From Neoceratodus forsteri (lineage: Eukaryota; Chordata; Ceratodontiformes; Ceratodontidae): a stretch of DNA of 64,000 nt. The position numbers and the translations under genes were made by a program. A model generated the notes under the pieces. It was not told the DNA's origin. It searched no databases and saw only the letters and a list, made by a program, of their open reading frames with translations. Numbering within the stretch: the stretch's first letter is position 1; each line of letters starts with the position of its first letter. Location of the stretch: positions 666,955,501-667,019,500 of the forward strand of contig CM057456.1 in assembly GCA_016271365.2 (NCBI GenBank). The letters run 5' to 3'. This document shows positions 44,386-56,756 of this stretch, in pieces.

Positions 44386-44896
44386 AAGCAGCAATGCAGG
44401 AATCCGGTGAAACTTTTGACCTATACTTTTTTATGCTATTTTAGATTGACACTTACCTCATGACTTGTATGATACCATTCTTTCCACAGTTTGAATCTGC
44501 TTTAGTATTTTTTTTTTACATTTGACATAATAAAATGAGCACTCCTTTTAATATGACTCAGACTAGATTTTCATCAGTATTTGCAGTTGTTTTTAAAAAC
44601 CTATTGTTCTGTAAGGTCAGAGAGCACCACCTGTTGCATAATAGTTCATTTTAGTCACAACATAACTGATATTTAAACAACTGATGGGCAAAAGCAGCTG
44701 AGAATATTGATGAAGACCTGGTCCAAGCTGTATTAAAAGGAGCATTCCTTAAATTATTTCAAACATGACGAAAAGTACTAAAGAGGACTCAAATTGTGGA
44801 AAGAAGGGTATCATACAAGTCAGGAGGTAAGTGGCAATCTAAAATAGCATATAAAAGTATAGGTCAGAGTTTTCACCAGATTCTTGCACTGTTACT
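44386..44896. mobile_element. Second TTAA-type palindromic MITE (~510 bp)
   Basis: Left arm 44,386-44,590 and right arm 44,690-44,896 are reverse complements at high identity. Examples: GACCTATACTTTT with ATGCTATTTTAGATTG, CACTTACCTC(A/C)TGACTTGTA, and GCTCCTTTTAATA, each matched in the other arm. The right end is followed by TTAA (44,897-44,900); the left flank CGTAA has probably lost it. There is a ~100-base unpaired centre and no open frame. The end sequence AAAG(T/C)A differs from the element at 10,636, so this is another family of the same type. Confidence 0.8.
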
Positions 44897-45484
44897 TTAA
44901 TTTAGGCAGGCTTATCATAGATTTTAAACAAGAGGAGACCTGCTAGATTGATGTGTATATATAGAGTTCTTGTTTCCTTTTACTCTGTAATAAATAGCCA
45001 GACAGGTATTTTGACTAAAATAAAATAAATGATGCATTCAACCACCATGAGCAACATCTTACTGTGGGTGCTAGGGAATGTAGTTTACTGGATAACTGGG
45101 CCAAGGTCCTTAAAGATCCCTCCTGTTCAGAGGAGAGGTTCAGATAAAGAGATGTGAGGCAGGAGGAATTCTGATAGATTGCCTTACATTTTGCATTTTG
45201 TTCTTTTCCTTTTGTAATAAATTTCCAGAGAGGCATTTTTGCTTGGAACTTTGAAGACAGTGTGCACTTTCAGTTGTTGCAAACAATACAGAGAAGGGAA
45301 ATACTAAATACATTACTAGCACCAAGTCTTAATACAGACCACATGAACTATCTTTACCTTTACTGTCAAATGAGAAATGAAAACAAAACAAGCTGTTTAA
45401 TCATAAATGAACTTTTGACAACTAGAAATGAAGAAGATGATAAAAATACCACAAAATATTCAGAAATATGATTAAGAGCCTTTT

Positions 45485-45640
45485 GAAGGCAGCCAAGACC
45501 AGTAGTTAGTATGGAGAGCTGTGAATGTAGAAACCCAGGTTTGAATCCAACCACTGCAACATATTGTGTGATCCTGAAAGTGTTGACCCCACTGCAGTCT
45601 CATTTAAAAATGTATAACTACAATTTCCCTTATTTTATAA
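45485..45640 (+). mobile_element. MIR/CORE-SINE-like fragment
   Basis: CAGTAGTTAGTATGGAGAG and CCCAGGTTTGAATCCAACC form a tRNA-like head with a clear B box (GGTTTGAATCC). It is followed by ATTGTGTGATCCTGAAAG and CCACTGCAGTCTCATTTA, matching the MIR core order (TGTGTGACCTTGGGCAAG ... CTCAGTTTCC). It is old and diverged. Confidence 0.6.
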
Positions 45641-47870
45641 TGTTACTTTTATTTCCAGAGTAGCAATACTGTTAAGGCCTTTGATAATGAGCCTAAACTA
45701 GGTGTTGCAGGAAAGGGCACAGGGCACATTAGCACTTAACAACTAAGCAGCCGGATAAACCGTTTTCCCCCATATCATCTCCTTTACAGCACCCTGATCT
45801 AGGACTTGCATACTACAAACTCACAGTGTAATATTTTCCTACATAGCATCCACCAGGACTAAATGAAACATTAATCAGTCTAAGCACTCTCTGTAGTTGC
45901 CTCCTTCATACCCAGCACAGTTCGCACTTGCATAGCATCACTTCTTAAATGCAAATAATACTCCCTAGTTTTCTGACATGTCAACCCTGGCAAACCAAAC
46001 AATTAGATGCTGGCATTCCCACAGTGTGGGTGCATGCCTTTAACTCTCCTCCTCCTTGCTAAATGTTCTGCCTGGGTAACATAAATCTGTACCCAAAGTC
46101 ACAAAGGTCTGATTAGCAAAATTATATTTCATTAATCTTCATAATGACTGGTACAGTGTAAACTGTTCCCCAGGGAAAAGTGTGGACTCTGTTATTGACC
46201 TTCAGATATAGAGATTATAGGTATTTGTTTTCCAGGGCCAGTGAAAAACTACCGCAGACATATTCTAGGAGTCCAATGTGAAAACTGGTTGTAACTAACT
46301 ACCATATCTATGTTACTCCTGGCTATTCACGGCTATGTGGCCCCAAAATCGTCTCAGAACAGGTGTTTACTAGTCCAACCAAACATTGCCCACAGTCCTT
46401 AAAACTTTCACTGCATGATTTCATTGTCTCCATTCACTCTGACAGAACTATGTCAAATGACAAACTCCTTGACATTGTATATTTAGGAAACATCGACTGT
46501 CCTACTGTGTAAAACAATAAACACTCTCAAAGAACCATGGAGTATTATCACTGCCACTGCGCAGTCCTTCTGCAACTTTCACACAGAAAACATTCTCTGT
46601 GATGTTTTTTATGCTGACTGAAAGCTGATGAAACACTCCTGAGCAGGCTCAGTTGCAGATAGAAAAATAAGTATTCATAAATAGACAGTTGTAGCAAGCC
46701 TGCCCATAGAAGTGATGTGCTCATCTCAACTGGATATCAGGGTACCTTATAGGGCAGTTTTATTTGTAGGATGCTGTTTGGGTGAAGCAGAAAGTCTCTA
46801 GTGACCCACTGGCAGACCTTCCTGTGGCAGGCTTCAATGTTCTGCTCATGTGCTCCTAGAAATACCAAATAGAACAGTTTCTGCCACATTTTCCCTTAAA
46901 ACAATTCATACTCCATACTGTTTTGAAGAGTTGCTCAGAGTCTTCTCAGCCCAATGCCAGCAATATGTTCCATTTTGCAACTTTGAAAGAACAAAAGATG
47001 CATACAATCTTCAGATGAAATGCTGGAGGCAGTCCTTCCATCATGGTACCACACAAAAATGAAATGTCCACTCCAGTTTCCAGGCATTCCAAACAAAGGA
47101 AAATTATTGCTGTACAACAAAGTACCAGTGCAAATACAAAAAACAAATGTTGACAAAATTAATCCAAGGCGGTAGTAGTTAATGCTTTTTAACTGGTTGG
47201 TCTTTATCCTCATGTGGTATAGCAAAGCCTTAATCACATTACTACCACCCTAGATAACTCTGGATGAAAAACTTGAAGGTTTTTGTGTTTCCACCTGTAG
47301 TTTTTTTTGCACAGCAATACATTTCTTATATTTTGGGTCCTTAGCGTGGACATTCCATTTCTGTGTAGTGCCACACAGATGAGACTGAGGACTAGTATTA
47401 TTGCATTTCAGCTGATAAGTGCACACATCTTTTGATCTGACAATGTTTTGGGTTGGGGGACTGGCTGCCCCCTAACATTGAAAAGAAGCAACCCAGTGAA
47501 CCAAGAGAACAAAACCATATATTTTTTCTATTGTGCTAATGCTACACCCTCTGAAACCACAGAACATGTCCTGTCACATGACACGGCAGAACAATTAAGA
47601 ATATATTAAATGCGTACTGCATATTGTACTGTCTCTATTTCTTTGGGTGTGTGTTTTTTTCAAATCTTGTAACCATGTACATTTGTTCAGTTTTCTGTGA
47701 ACTGCACATCCAACTCCTTCCCCCCAGGACACACCAGGAACCAAGCTGATATCACCTCATTTTTGTATAGATGAGTACAAATGTCATCCATGCTCTGTGT
47801 TTCATATTCAGCACATCAGTAACCAATAAAGGATCCAAGGTGTTTAGTTGAAATAACTCTTTACACATCT
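45641..47870. other. Unassigned, apparently low-repeat sequence
   Basis: No gene is recognised. Short open frames (for example 46,850-47,062 and 46,935-47,237 on the other strand) overlap and lack domains. It could be intronic or intergenic. Confidence 0.5.
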
Positions 47871-47879
47871 GTGGCTGAC

Positions 47880-48085
47880 TGTACGATAAAATAGATCCAG
47901 AAGCAAATGGGATGATACCTTTTATTGGACCAACACAGATATTACAAAAAGAAAACAATGTCTAGGCTTTCAGACTATTAAGCTTTCAAACTATTTTGGT
48001 CAGAGCTACCTCCAAAATGAGACATTGCTCAAGAGAATGTCATGTTAAAATTCATAAATAAATACATGAATAAATAAATGAATAA
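47880..48085. repeat. Interspersed repeat fragment with an (AAAT)n tail
   Basis: GATGATACCTTTTATTGGACC followed by CAACACAGATATTACAAAAA and AAGCTTTCAAACTATTTTGG resembles a repeat widespread in vertebrate genomes (TTTATTGGACCAAC ... GCTTTC motif). I cannot name the family with certainty. AAATAAATACATGAATAAAT follows at about 48,057. Confidence 0.4.
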
Positions 48086-48467
48086 TCCATTCCTTGTCTC
48101 TAGTCTCCTGTGAACACTAACTTGTTTATTTTTCCCTAGTTCTTCTTCATCCTGTTTTTACCTCACTTGCTATCTTACTTCTCTTCCCCCTCCTTCCCAC
48201 ACTGTTAAGTGTTATGACAACTGCTGGACAGGGCACACTTACATATTTATCTATTAATTGTGTATAGTAGAGCATTTTTCTATATTGGAATCCATCCTTT
48301 TCAAAATGCTGTTGTACCACAGTTCAGAAGTCATGGAATGTTATTGTACCATTCTGTGGTAGAACTGCATTCTAGAACCTCTAGAGAATGTACAAGTCAG
48401 TTTCATTGTGAAAGAGAAAAAACACAATGAACACATTTCACATAATACTATACACTATAAAAATACA

Positions 48468-48610
48468 GGCTGAGCAACTTTATGTACAACCAGTGTGTTC
48501 TGACACCTCAGGGTTCTGATTTTCATGAACCTCTCAAGCTTCGGTCTCGAGGTCAAATAGAATCAGAACCCCACTTTGGCAGAACACACTGGTTGTGCAT
48601 AGTTGCCCAT
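48468..48610. mobile_element. Short palindromic MITE-like element (~140 bp)
   Basis: GCAACTTTATGTACAACCAG at 48,474, continuing TGTGTTCTGACACC, pairs with CAGAACACACTGGTTGTGCA continuing TAGTTGCCC at 48,578-48,608. A second matched block is CAGGGTTCTGATT / AATCAGAACCCC. The loop is ~30 bases. The flanks show no clear duplication. Confidence 0.6.
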
Positions 48611-49163
48611 CCACTATCTCTATTTTTTTAATTCTTTGTTCACACACTATGACTGCTGCTTTTCAGTTAGACCATGTCACTCTGTACAAACATAAACATA
48701 CATAGTTGCATAAGCATTCAGCATAAGGCAACTGAGGTTAGCCCTGTGCCCAAGACAAGTCTGCTGCTTCATGTAGGTCCTGCATATCTTTTTGCACTGA
48801 TTTGATGCCTGTTCATTTCCTAAGTTCATGAACACATTGACATTCAATGGAAAGCAGCAAGATGTAAGTTTATTTACTGCAGTTTTTATCCTACTAAAAC
48901 ATTGCAAACTGAACACCTTGGTATAATATGTAATTTAGTCTTTCACTATAAATGTATATTTCACTGTATTAAAAATAACTGGTCATGGTGGTCTGGGAGT
49001 ATAATTAGACTGTTATGACTCATTGGTAATGTTTGAGAATCAATTAAAAACATTTTTCCTTCTGATTTTTTCAATATATATTCAGTGATATAATTAGCTT
49101 TTCTGTAAATGGTTTGAATAATAAATTAAAATCAATAAGTTTTGTTAATTTCCTGATGTCATA
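48611..49163. other. Unassigned AT-rich sequence
   Basis: No gene or repeat family recognised. Confidence 0.5.
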
Positions 49164-49170
49164 AGTGAGA

Positions 49171-49276
<106 letters not shown>

Positions 49277-51555
49277 AGTAGAGGAGCCATTTACATGTTA
49301 AACCTTAAATTTTGCACCTTAATAACTTTGCAACCGTTGAATGGATTTGCCTGAAATTTTGAATACTTGGTCAAAAACCATACATCTTGGGATCTGTCAA
49401 CTTTCGTACTGTTCAGATGTATAGCTGCGTAGTTATTAAGCACAATCTGCACGCATTTGCGTTTTTTGAATTCTTTGCTCGTCTTTACAGGTCGCAAGGT
49501 TTGCTCAACCAGTCCGAAAACTTCAGGGAACATGTGGCCAGGGTCCCCAATGTGCCTTTTGAAGATTTCGTGAAAAAATATTAAACAGTTCAAAAGTTAT
49601 TCAAAAAACTATTTCCCATTATAAGTCAATTGGAAAAGTTAACAAAAAGTTCAACACTTTTGCAAATGCATTTTTTGCTTTCACAAATGGCCCTTCTACT
49701 TTCACAAATCCACCATTTTGTTTTCAGTTGGTGATCAGAAAAATGCTTGGCATTTAAATTTGGAACCCTCTAGCAACACAATTTGTTTTGTGTTTACCTG
49801 GCTGGACCCTGAGGTTGATAGGCATGTCTTTATTTTGAGGTTAAACACCCTAGAAATATGTTTTTCAAGTTTCTGGAAAAAGTACTTTCACAAAGTAGTG
49901 TTGCACTCATGAAAGTGTCACAAATTTTTGTGAAAGCTTCAGCAAGTTGCAACACTACTTTTCTAGGTTATGGCAAAATGACAGCAATTCTTTGCCACCC
50001 TGCTGCAAAAGAATGGTTGGGTCTTTTGGGCTAAAATTTGGAGGGAACGCAGTCAACATCTCTCAGATGTGCCTTTCAGTATTTTGGTGGAAAAATACTA
50101 CAGGGCGGCAAAGTTACGACACTCCAAATTTGATGCTTTTTCCCATAGGATAATATTACAGCATCCGCCACATTACAGGAATCCTTTGCTGCCCTGTTGC
50201 AAAATAATGGCTTGGTCTTTTGTGCTGAAACTTGGAGGTAAGAAAGCCAACATCCCACTGATGTGCCTTTTGGTGGTTTGGTGAAAAAATATTACAGGGT
50301 GGCACAGTGACGGCACTCTGAATTAATGCTTTTTCCCATTGGATAACATTACAGCACCTGTTGCACCTTCCGGGCCCTGTATCTCAGAAACGGTGTGAGA
50401 TATGGACTTTTTGTTGCAAAAATGCTTAGCCCCCCCCCACACACACACACAGGGCTAAGTACAAAACTAGCCAGGAAAGTCATAATTCATATGAAATTTA
50501 CATTTTTTTCTACGTCGTACAATTCCTGAGATATAAGCTATTTAATATTCCAAATCTTCATTTTTTGCTCTGAGGCCCATTGTTATGTATACATTCTTTG
50601 TTTGCACTGTGTTTTCCAATGCATTTTTTGGGGAAAAGAAGGGTGTGCCCTTTCATTACTGTGCCAGTTAGCATTTCCAGTTGCATTTCTGTTACCGTTT
50701 GTGGCACCATTACCGTCTATGCCACCGTGTCTGTTATGGTTTGTGTTGTCACTTGCATTTGCGTTTCTGTGTCATTTGGTGTTATTGTTGCTGTTACCAT
50801 TACCAGTTTAATTTGCAATTGCGGTACCATCTACGTGCGTTATGGTTTGCGTTTTCATATGCGCTTGCATTTTTGTTTCCTTTGGCATTATTTTTGCTGT
50901 TACTGTTACCATTTGCGTTTACAATTGCGGTATCATGACCATGTGTGTAATGGTTTGCATTTCTGTACTCACTTGCATTTGCATTTCTCTTTCCTTTGGC
51001 GTTATTGTTGCTGTTACCATTACTATTTGCATTAACAATTGCGGTTCCGTGACCATGCACGTTACAAATTGCGTTTCCATATGCACCTCCATCCCCATTT
51101 CTGTTTCCTTTGGCATTATGCTTCATGTTTACTTTACTATTTGCATTTACTATTGTGGTACCATGGCTGTGTGCGTTACAGTTTGCGTTTACGTGTACGC
51201 TCGCATTCGCGTTTTTATTTCTGTTCCCTTTCGCGCTCTTTTTGCTGTGACACTTAACATTTCCATTTAAAATACCACTGCCATCACTGTTCGCATTACC
51301 AGTTGTGTTTTCGTATGCGCTTCAATGTCCGTTTGCATCACTGTTTGCTTTGGCGTCACTTTGCGCTTGCATTTCTATTAACATTTCCTTTACCATTTAC
51401 ATTTCTGTTGCCATGCGCGCCACTGTTGGCAATTCTGTTTATGTTGCTGTTCCTGTTACTATGTCACAAGACATCATGTGGTGGGAGTGCGGGGCCCTTT
51501 TCCGCTGCTGCATTACTTTCACTATTTCTCATCATCATTCTCAAAAAGAAGGGAA
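49277..51555 (+). repeat. R block 1 (plus): subrepeats plus hexamer zone
   Basis: It opens with GAGGAGCCATTTACATGTTA and CACCTTAATAACTTTG. Units with GTGCCTTT..GGTGAAAAAATATTA and TTTTTCCCATAGGATAA follow (49,552, 50,069, 50,263; the last two 194 apart). Then come CCTGTATCTCAGAAACGGTG, GCTTAGCCC...GGGCTAAG flanking a (CA)n (50,428-50,460), the hexamer zone 50,640-51,470, and the closing CACAAGACATCATGTGGTGG ... TCTCAAAAAGAAGGGAAATT. Open frames through the hexamer zone exist on both strands and reflect its six-base phase. The family is not recognised. Confidence 0.8.
50640..51470 (+). repeat. Degenerate in-phase hexamer zone (RTTNNC-like)
   Basis: The plus strand can be cut into successive hexamers such as GTTACC, ATTACC, GTTTGC, ATTTGC, GTTGCT, GTTTCT over more than 800 bases, with little loss of phase. 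In one frame this gives alternating Val/Ile and small or Cys/Thr residues; on the other strand Asn-rich alternation (NANSNGNSNN). It looks like an old hexanucleotide satellite that has diverged by substitution but not by indel. Shorter versions are in the other R blocks. Confidence 0.7.
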
Positions 51556-51890
51556 ATTCGAGGCATAAACTCCATTTAATGCATCAGTTAGGGTTGTTCC
51601 ACAGTGACAAAAGTGAGGAAATTTGGTGTTAGGGTTTAAAAACCCCCTTGGACCCCTCAGCCCACCCCTCAACTGGCATCAAAGTGCGCATTGGTGTTGT
51701 TGGTCCTAACTCTCACCCCATTCTCCTATACCTCTGATTCTTTACACATGTGTTGGGGTGAGAGTTAGGGCCAATACCTCAATGCACCCGATGCTGGTTG
51801 GGTGGTGGACTGGGGGTCAGGCTCAACAACTGCAGGCCTCACTGTCGCAATTGTAACTATTCATTAAATAATTTGCCTCTAAAATATATA
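51556..51890. mobile_element. P element 1: ~335-bp palindromic TIR element
   Basis: The left terminus GAGGCATAAACTCCATTTAA, then CAGTTAGGGTTGTTCC, is mirrored on the right by ATTAAATAATTTGCCTCTA. The centre carries CCTAACTCTCACCCCATTCT against GGGGTGAGAGTTAGGGCC. The same termini bound the 2.15-kb C elements. (TA)-rich DNA adjoins on the right. Confidence 0.75.
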
Positions 51891-51904
51891 ATTATGGTAG
51901 ACGG

Positions 51905-54054
51905 TAGTGCTACCATAGTTAGGGTTGAGGAGCCATTTCTATGTTAAACCCCAAAATTTTGCACCTTAATAACTTTGAAACCATTTGACAGATTTGCCTG
52001 AAATTTGTAATACATGATCAAGAACCATAGGCCTTGAGAACTGCCAAGTTTCATACCGGTCACATACACGGCTGTGGAGTTATTAAGCGTGATCTTTGTG
52101 CGTGTTTACGCTTTTTCTGGAATTCTAAGGTCATGCGTGCGGGTCACACGGTTTGCACGACTGGCCCTAAATCTTCAGGGAATGTGCGGCCGGGTTCCCC
52201 GATGTGCCTTTCAAAGATTTGGTGAAAAAAAAATTAAACGGTTCAAAAGTTATTCAGAAAACAATTTCCCATTATAAGTCAATGGGAAAAGTTAACAAAA
52301 AGTTCGACACTGTCTCAAATGCATTTTTGCTTTGGCAAATGGCCCTGTTACTTTCACAAATCCACCATTTTGTTTTCAGTTGGTGATCAGAAAAATGCTT
52401 GGCATTTAAATTTGGGACCCTCTAGCAACCTAATTCTTTTTGTATTCACCTAGTCGGACCCTGAGGATGCTAGCCATGTCTTTATTTTGGGATAAAACAC
52501 CCCAGAATACGTTTTTCAAATTTCTGGAAAAGAACTCTAAGTGACTTCGTGCTCACAAAGTGTTCAGTTTACAAAGCTTTGAAATTGCAACAGTAGTTTT
52601 CTAGTCTGTGGGAAAGTGACAGCAATTCTTTGGCACTGCGCTGCAAAAGAATGGTTGGGAGTTTTAGGCTGCAATTTGGAGGGAATGCAGCTGACATCTC
52701 ACAGATGTGCCTTTCAGTATTTTGGTGAAAGAATATTACATGGTGGAAAAGTTACGGCACTCCAAAGTTGATGTTTTTTCCCATAGGATAACATTATGGC
52801 GCCCGACGCATTACAGGAATCCTTTGGCACTCTGCTGCAAAATAACGGTTTGGTCTTTTTTCCTGAAATTTGGAGGGAAGACAGTCAACAGCCCATAGAT
52901 GTGACTTTCAGTGGTTTGGTGAATGAATATTACAGGGAGACAAAGTTATGGCACTCCGAACTTCTCTTTTTTTCCCATAGGATAACATTACGGCTTTCGC
53001 CGCGCCTTTCAGGGCCCGTATCTCGGAAACAGTGCGAGATACGGACTTTTCGCTGGAAAAGTGCTTAGCCCCCTAATGAGGGCTAAGCACAAAACTGGCC
53101 AGGACAGTCATAAATAATATGACTTTTTCATTTTTTTTCTATGTCGTACGGTTCCTGAGATATAACCTATTTAGTATTCCAACTCCTCATTTTCTGCTCC
53201 GACACCCATTATTATGCATACATTCTTTGTACTCACTGTCTTTCTCTATGCAGGTTTTGGGAAAACCAGCCTGTGCACTTACATTACTGTTACTGTTGCC
53301 CTTTCCGTTTGCGGTTCCATACCCATTTCACTTACCGTTGACGTCTGCGCCACCATGTGCATTATCCTTTGTGTTTTCATTTGCGCTTGCGTTTCTGTTA
53401 TTTTTTGCCATTTCTGTCTACAGTACTGTTTCTCTTTCTGTTTTACTTTGCGTCACCATTCCCATTGAAATTTTCATTTGCAGGCACCATGTTACTATGT
53501 GACAACACATCACATGGCAGACCATTCCCATCTATGCCACTGTGTGCGTTACCCTTTCTGTTCTCATTAGCGCTTGCGTTACCATGTGCGCCACTGTTAG
53601 CACTTCTGTTTGCGTTGCTGTTCCTGTTGCTATGCCACAAGACATCATGTGGTGAGAGCGGGCCCGATGCTCCCGCTGCCGCGCATTACATAGGGGCCAG
53701 TGAGGGCCCTATGTGATATCCTGCGTTTTCATTTACTTGCATTTCTGTTATTTTTGCCATTTTGTGTCTACAGTACTGTTTCTCTTTCTGTTTCACTTTG
53801 TGTCACCATGCCCATTGACATTTTATGTTTGCAGGCACCATGTTACTATGTGACAACACATCACGTGGCAGACTGTTCCCATCTCGCCACCATGCGCATT
53901 ACCTTTCTGTTCTCATTTGCTTGTGTTCCATGTGCACCACTGTTAGCACTTCTGTTTGCGTTGCTGTTCCTGTTACTATGCCACAAGACATCATGTGGTG
54001 GGCGCCGCTGCATTACATTCACTATTTCTCTTTATCATTCTCAAAAAAGGAAAT
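51905..54054 (+). repeat. R block 2 (plus), with an internal duplication
   Basis: Same order as R block 1, with cleaner copies of the subrepeats at 52,204, 52,707 and 52,901 (194 spacing between the last two). Perfect stems GTATCTCG/CGAGATAC (53,018 and 53,035) and GTGCTTAGCCC/GGGCTAAGCAC (53,061 and 53,080) follow. Hexamer zone from 53,270. The segment 53,370-53,690 is repeated at 53,720-54,010 (both contain CAGTACTGTTTCTCTTTCTG and CACCATGTTACTATGTGACA). Confidence 0.8.
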
Positions 54055-56208
54055 TAGAGGCAAAAGCTCTGTTTAATGCATTGAGTTAGGGTTGTTCCAC
54101 AGCGACAAAGTGAAATTAAACAGTTGGGTTGAAACCCTAACTCGAATTCACCCCCAGCACCACACACACACAGACACACACATACAAGTATGGGGGAGGA
54201 CTAAGTCAACACAACCAATGATAGGCATCCAGCAGCAGGTGACAGAAATAGCAAACAATTGTCTAAATGTATTACGAGACATCCCCACCCACCTGACCAG
54301 ATACTGCATGCTCAGTGGAGATCAACAGCAAAACTGAGGCCATGTACACCAAATGTACACATCCCTGATTGCAGCTGCACACCGTACCATACTTAGTAGT
54401 TGCATGGCCTTACCTACCGATGCCCACACCAGACCACACCACATGGTGGGCCACCTGAGCAATAGAGCTGAGCAAAACCAAGGAGTTGTACTGGTATAAT
54501 ATCTCTTGATTATAACAAGGGTTTGAAATGCAGCTTTCTAATTGACTGTAAACATTGCTTGACCTTATGTTTTAGTTTTTATTAAGATACATGTGAGAGC
54601 CTAACCATTATGATGAACACGGTTTAATGTTGTTTAAACAGTTTTATTATGATAGCAATAAACCACTCCCAGGTATTATGTAAATGGTCAGTTTATCACT
54701 GTCTAGTACGACATGTGGCATAGCTACACCTCATTCAACATTAACCCTACAGAATTGATTAACAGACCATTTAACATAACTGTTGGTCGCCTTACCTTAA
54801 TTGTCTTTATGAGCAGATCTCTCCCTCTGCTAGGCACTGCAGCAGCTTTGCAACACAGTGTCCCACCCAGTTCACCATACACTGTTTAGTTACTGGAGAA
54901 TGGCTGTGAATATGAACTCATGAAGATGAACAGTGTAACTTGATCATTAAGTCATCGAACCTTAGTGTGATTATAACTGACAGAGTCAGTGATGAAATAA
55001 CCCCTGCTGTCCTAGTACACTTATCCCATTGTGAGTTAAATCAATACTAAAATATATTCTGTTTATATCTACACTATACCTACTTGATTCCTGTTGTAGC
55101 ACAATTAACATAGTTATCACTTTGATAGCATCAGTGACAGAAGTGTGGCAAACCCAAACACTAGACTATACAGCCTGGTATGAGAAACAACTGTTAAAAA
55201 ATTACATCAGTCCATAAGTGGCATAGATCACTCATTGCAACAATAGTAAATGTATCACTGTTTTAATAAGTTAGTCATCACAGATGCAATGAGAATGTCT
55301 TTCTCAGGTACAACATACTCAGTAAGTGCCTACAGGAAAATCTATCCCATAGACATCTCCTATACAGGTACGTCATTGTTGGCTCAGTAGTGCTATGATA
55401 TTTAGAAGTTGCTTGGCCTGATCCATGCAATTACACTGTTTCTTACACAGAATACTTACTGCATTTTTAGTATTGAAACACACTGAAGGTCTATGTATGT
55501 ACATCAGCAGTACACCTTCATCAGTAAGAATGCATCTGATACTGGCAGTACGAATTTCACAGCCTTGAACAGGCAATGCTTTCCATACATTTACATCAAC
55601 CTCTCTATCTTAGGTAAACAGTTGCAGTAAATGTACTACTATGTAAATCACATACTAAATGTAACACTACTTTTATCTTGAGCATGCTAGTGTCTTGTAG
55701 TTAATTTATGTACTTCTCTTAATTCATGTATACTCACTAGTGTAAAACCTTTCTACAACTGTCATCATGCACTTTCAGCATTTATATTGACTAGGGCACA
55801 GTACCAGTTGTGGTGTGATGTCGGGCATCGGTGAAATGAGCCATGCAACTACTAAGTGTGGTATCGTGTGCAGCTGCAATCAGGGATGTGTACGTTTGGT
55901 GTACATGGCCTCAGTTTTGCTGTTGATCTCCACTGAGCATGCAGTACCTGGTCAGGTGGATGGGGATGTCTCGTAGTACATTTGACAATTGTTTGTTATT
56001 TCTGTCACCTGCTGCTGGATGTCTGTCATTGGTTGTATTGACTTGATCCTCCCCCATACTTGCATATGTGTGTGTGTGTGTCTGTGTGTGTGTGGTGCTT
56101 GGGGGGGGTGAATTCGGAGTTGGGGTTTTCAACCCTAACAGCGAATTTCCTCACTTTTGTCACTGTGGAACAACCCTAACTAATGCATAAAACTGAGTTT
56201 TTTGCCTC
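54055..56208. mobile_element. C element 1: ~2.15-kb TIR element, non-autonomous
   Basis: The termini AGAGGCAAAA...CTCTGTTTAATGC (54,055) and GAGTTTTTTGCCTCT (56,208) are reverse complements, and the matching continues inward for roughly 400 bases: CACCCCCAGCACCACACACA, GTCAACACAACCAATGA, CATCCAGCAGCAGGTGACAG, GATCAACAGCAAAACTGAGG, GTAGTTGCATGG all reappear inverted at 55,830-56,110. The ~1.35-kb interior is AT-rich with no transposase and no frame above about 75 codons. Termini resemble the P elements. Confidence 0.8.
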
Positions 56209-56224
56209 TAATATATATATTATG

Positions 56225-56598
56225 TTAGCACAGTAGTGCTACCATAGTTAGGGTTGAGGAGCCATTTACATGTTAAACCCCAAATTTTGCACCTTAATAA
56301 CTTTGAAACTGTATGATGGATTTGCCTGAAATTTGGAATACATGATCAAGACCCATATGCCTTGGAATCTGCCAAGTTTTGTACCAGTTGGACACACGGC
56401 TGCGGAGTTATTAAGTGTGATCTGTGTGTGCATTCGCTTTTCTGCAATTCTCGGTCAACACTACAGGGTGCAGTTTGCGTGGGCCGAATCTTCAGGGGCG
56501 TGACGGACAGGGTCCCGATGTGACTTTCAAAGATTTCGTGAAAAAATATTAAACTGTTCAAAGTTATGGCAGTCTGAACTTCTGTTTTTTCCCATAGG
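56225..56598 (+). repeat. R block 3 (plus), internally deleted and truncated
   Basis: It starts with GAGGAGCCATTTACATGTTA. At about 56,555-56,570 it jumps from the first subrepeat (AAATATTAAACTGTTCAAAG) to the last one (TTATGGCAGTCTGAACTTCT), then breaks off at 56,598 into part of a P element. R block 5 at 60,730 shows the same jump. Confidence 0.75.
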
Positions 56599-56756
56599 AT
56601 AACATTCCGACGATAGAGTTAGGACCCATGATCCCAATGCGCACCCCAATGCCAGTTGGGGGTGGTGGGTCCAAGGGGTTCAACCCCAATACTGAATTTC
56701 CTCATTGCCGCTGTGGAACAACCCAACTAATGCATTAAATAGAGTTTTGCTCTAAT
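56599..56756. mobile_element. P element fragment (right half)
   Basis: GAGTTAGGACCCATGATCCC through CCAGTTGGGGGTGGTG to AACTAATGCATTAAATAGAG matches 62,262-62,403. The left half is missing, joined directly to truncated R block 3. Confidence 0.7.

Noticed and set aside
50580..51632. Membrane-protein-like frames (Val/Ile/Cys-rich) in the hexamer zone
   Set aside because: They are explained by the six-base periodicity, overlap on both strands and are broken in every other R copy.
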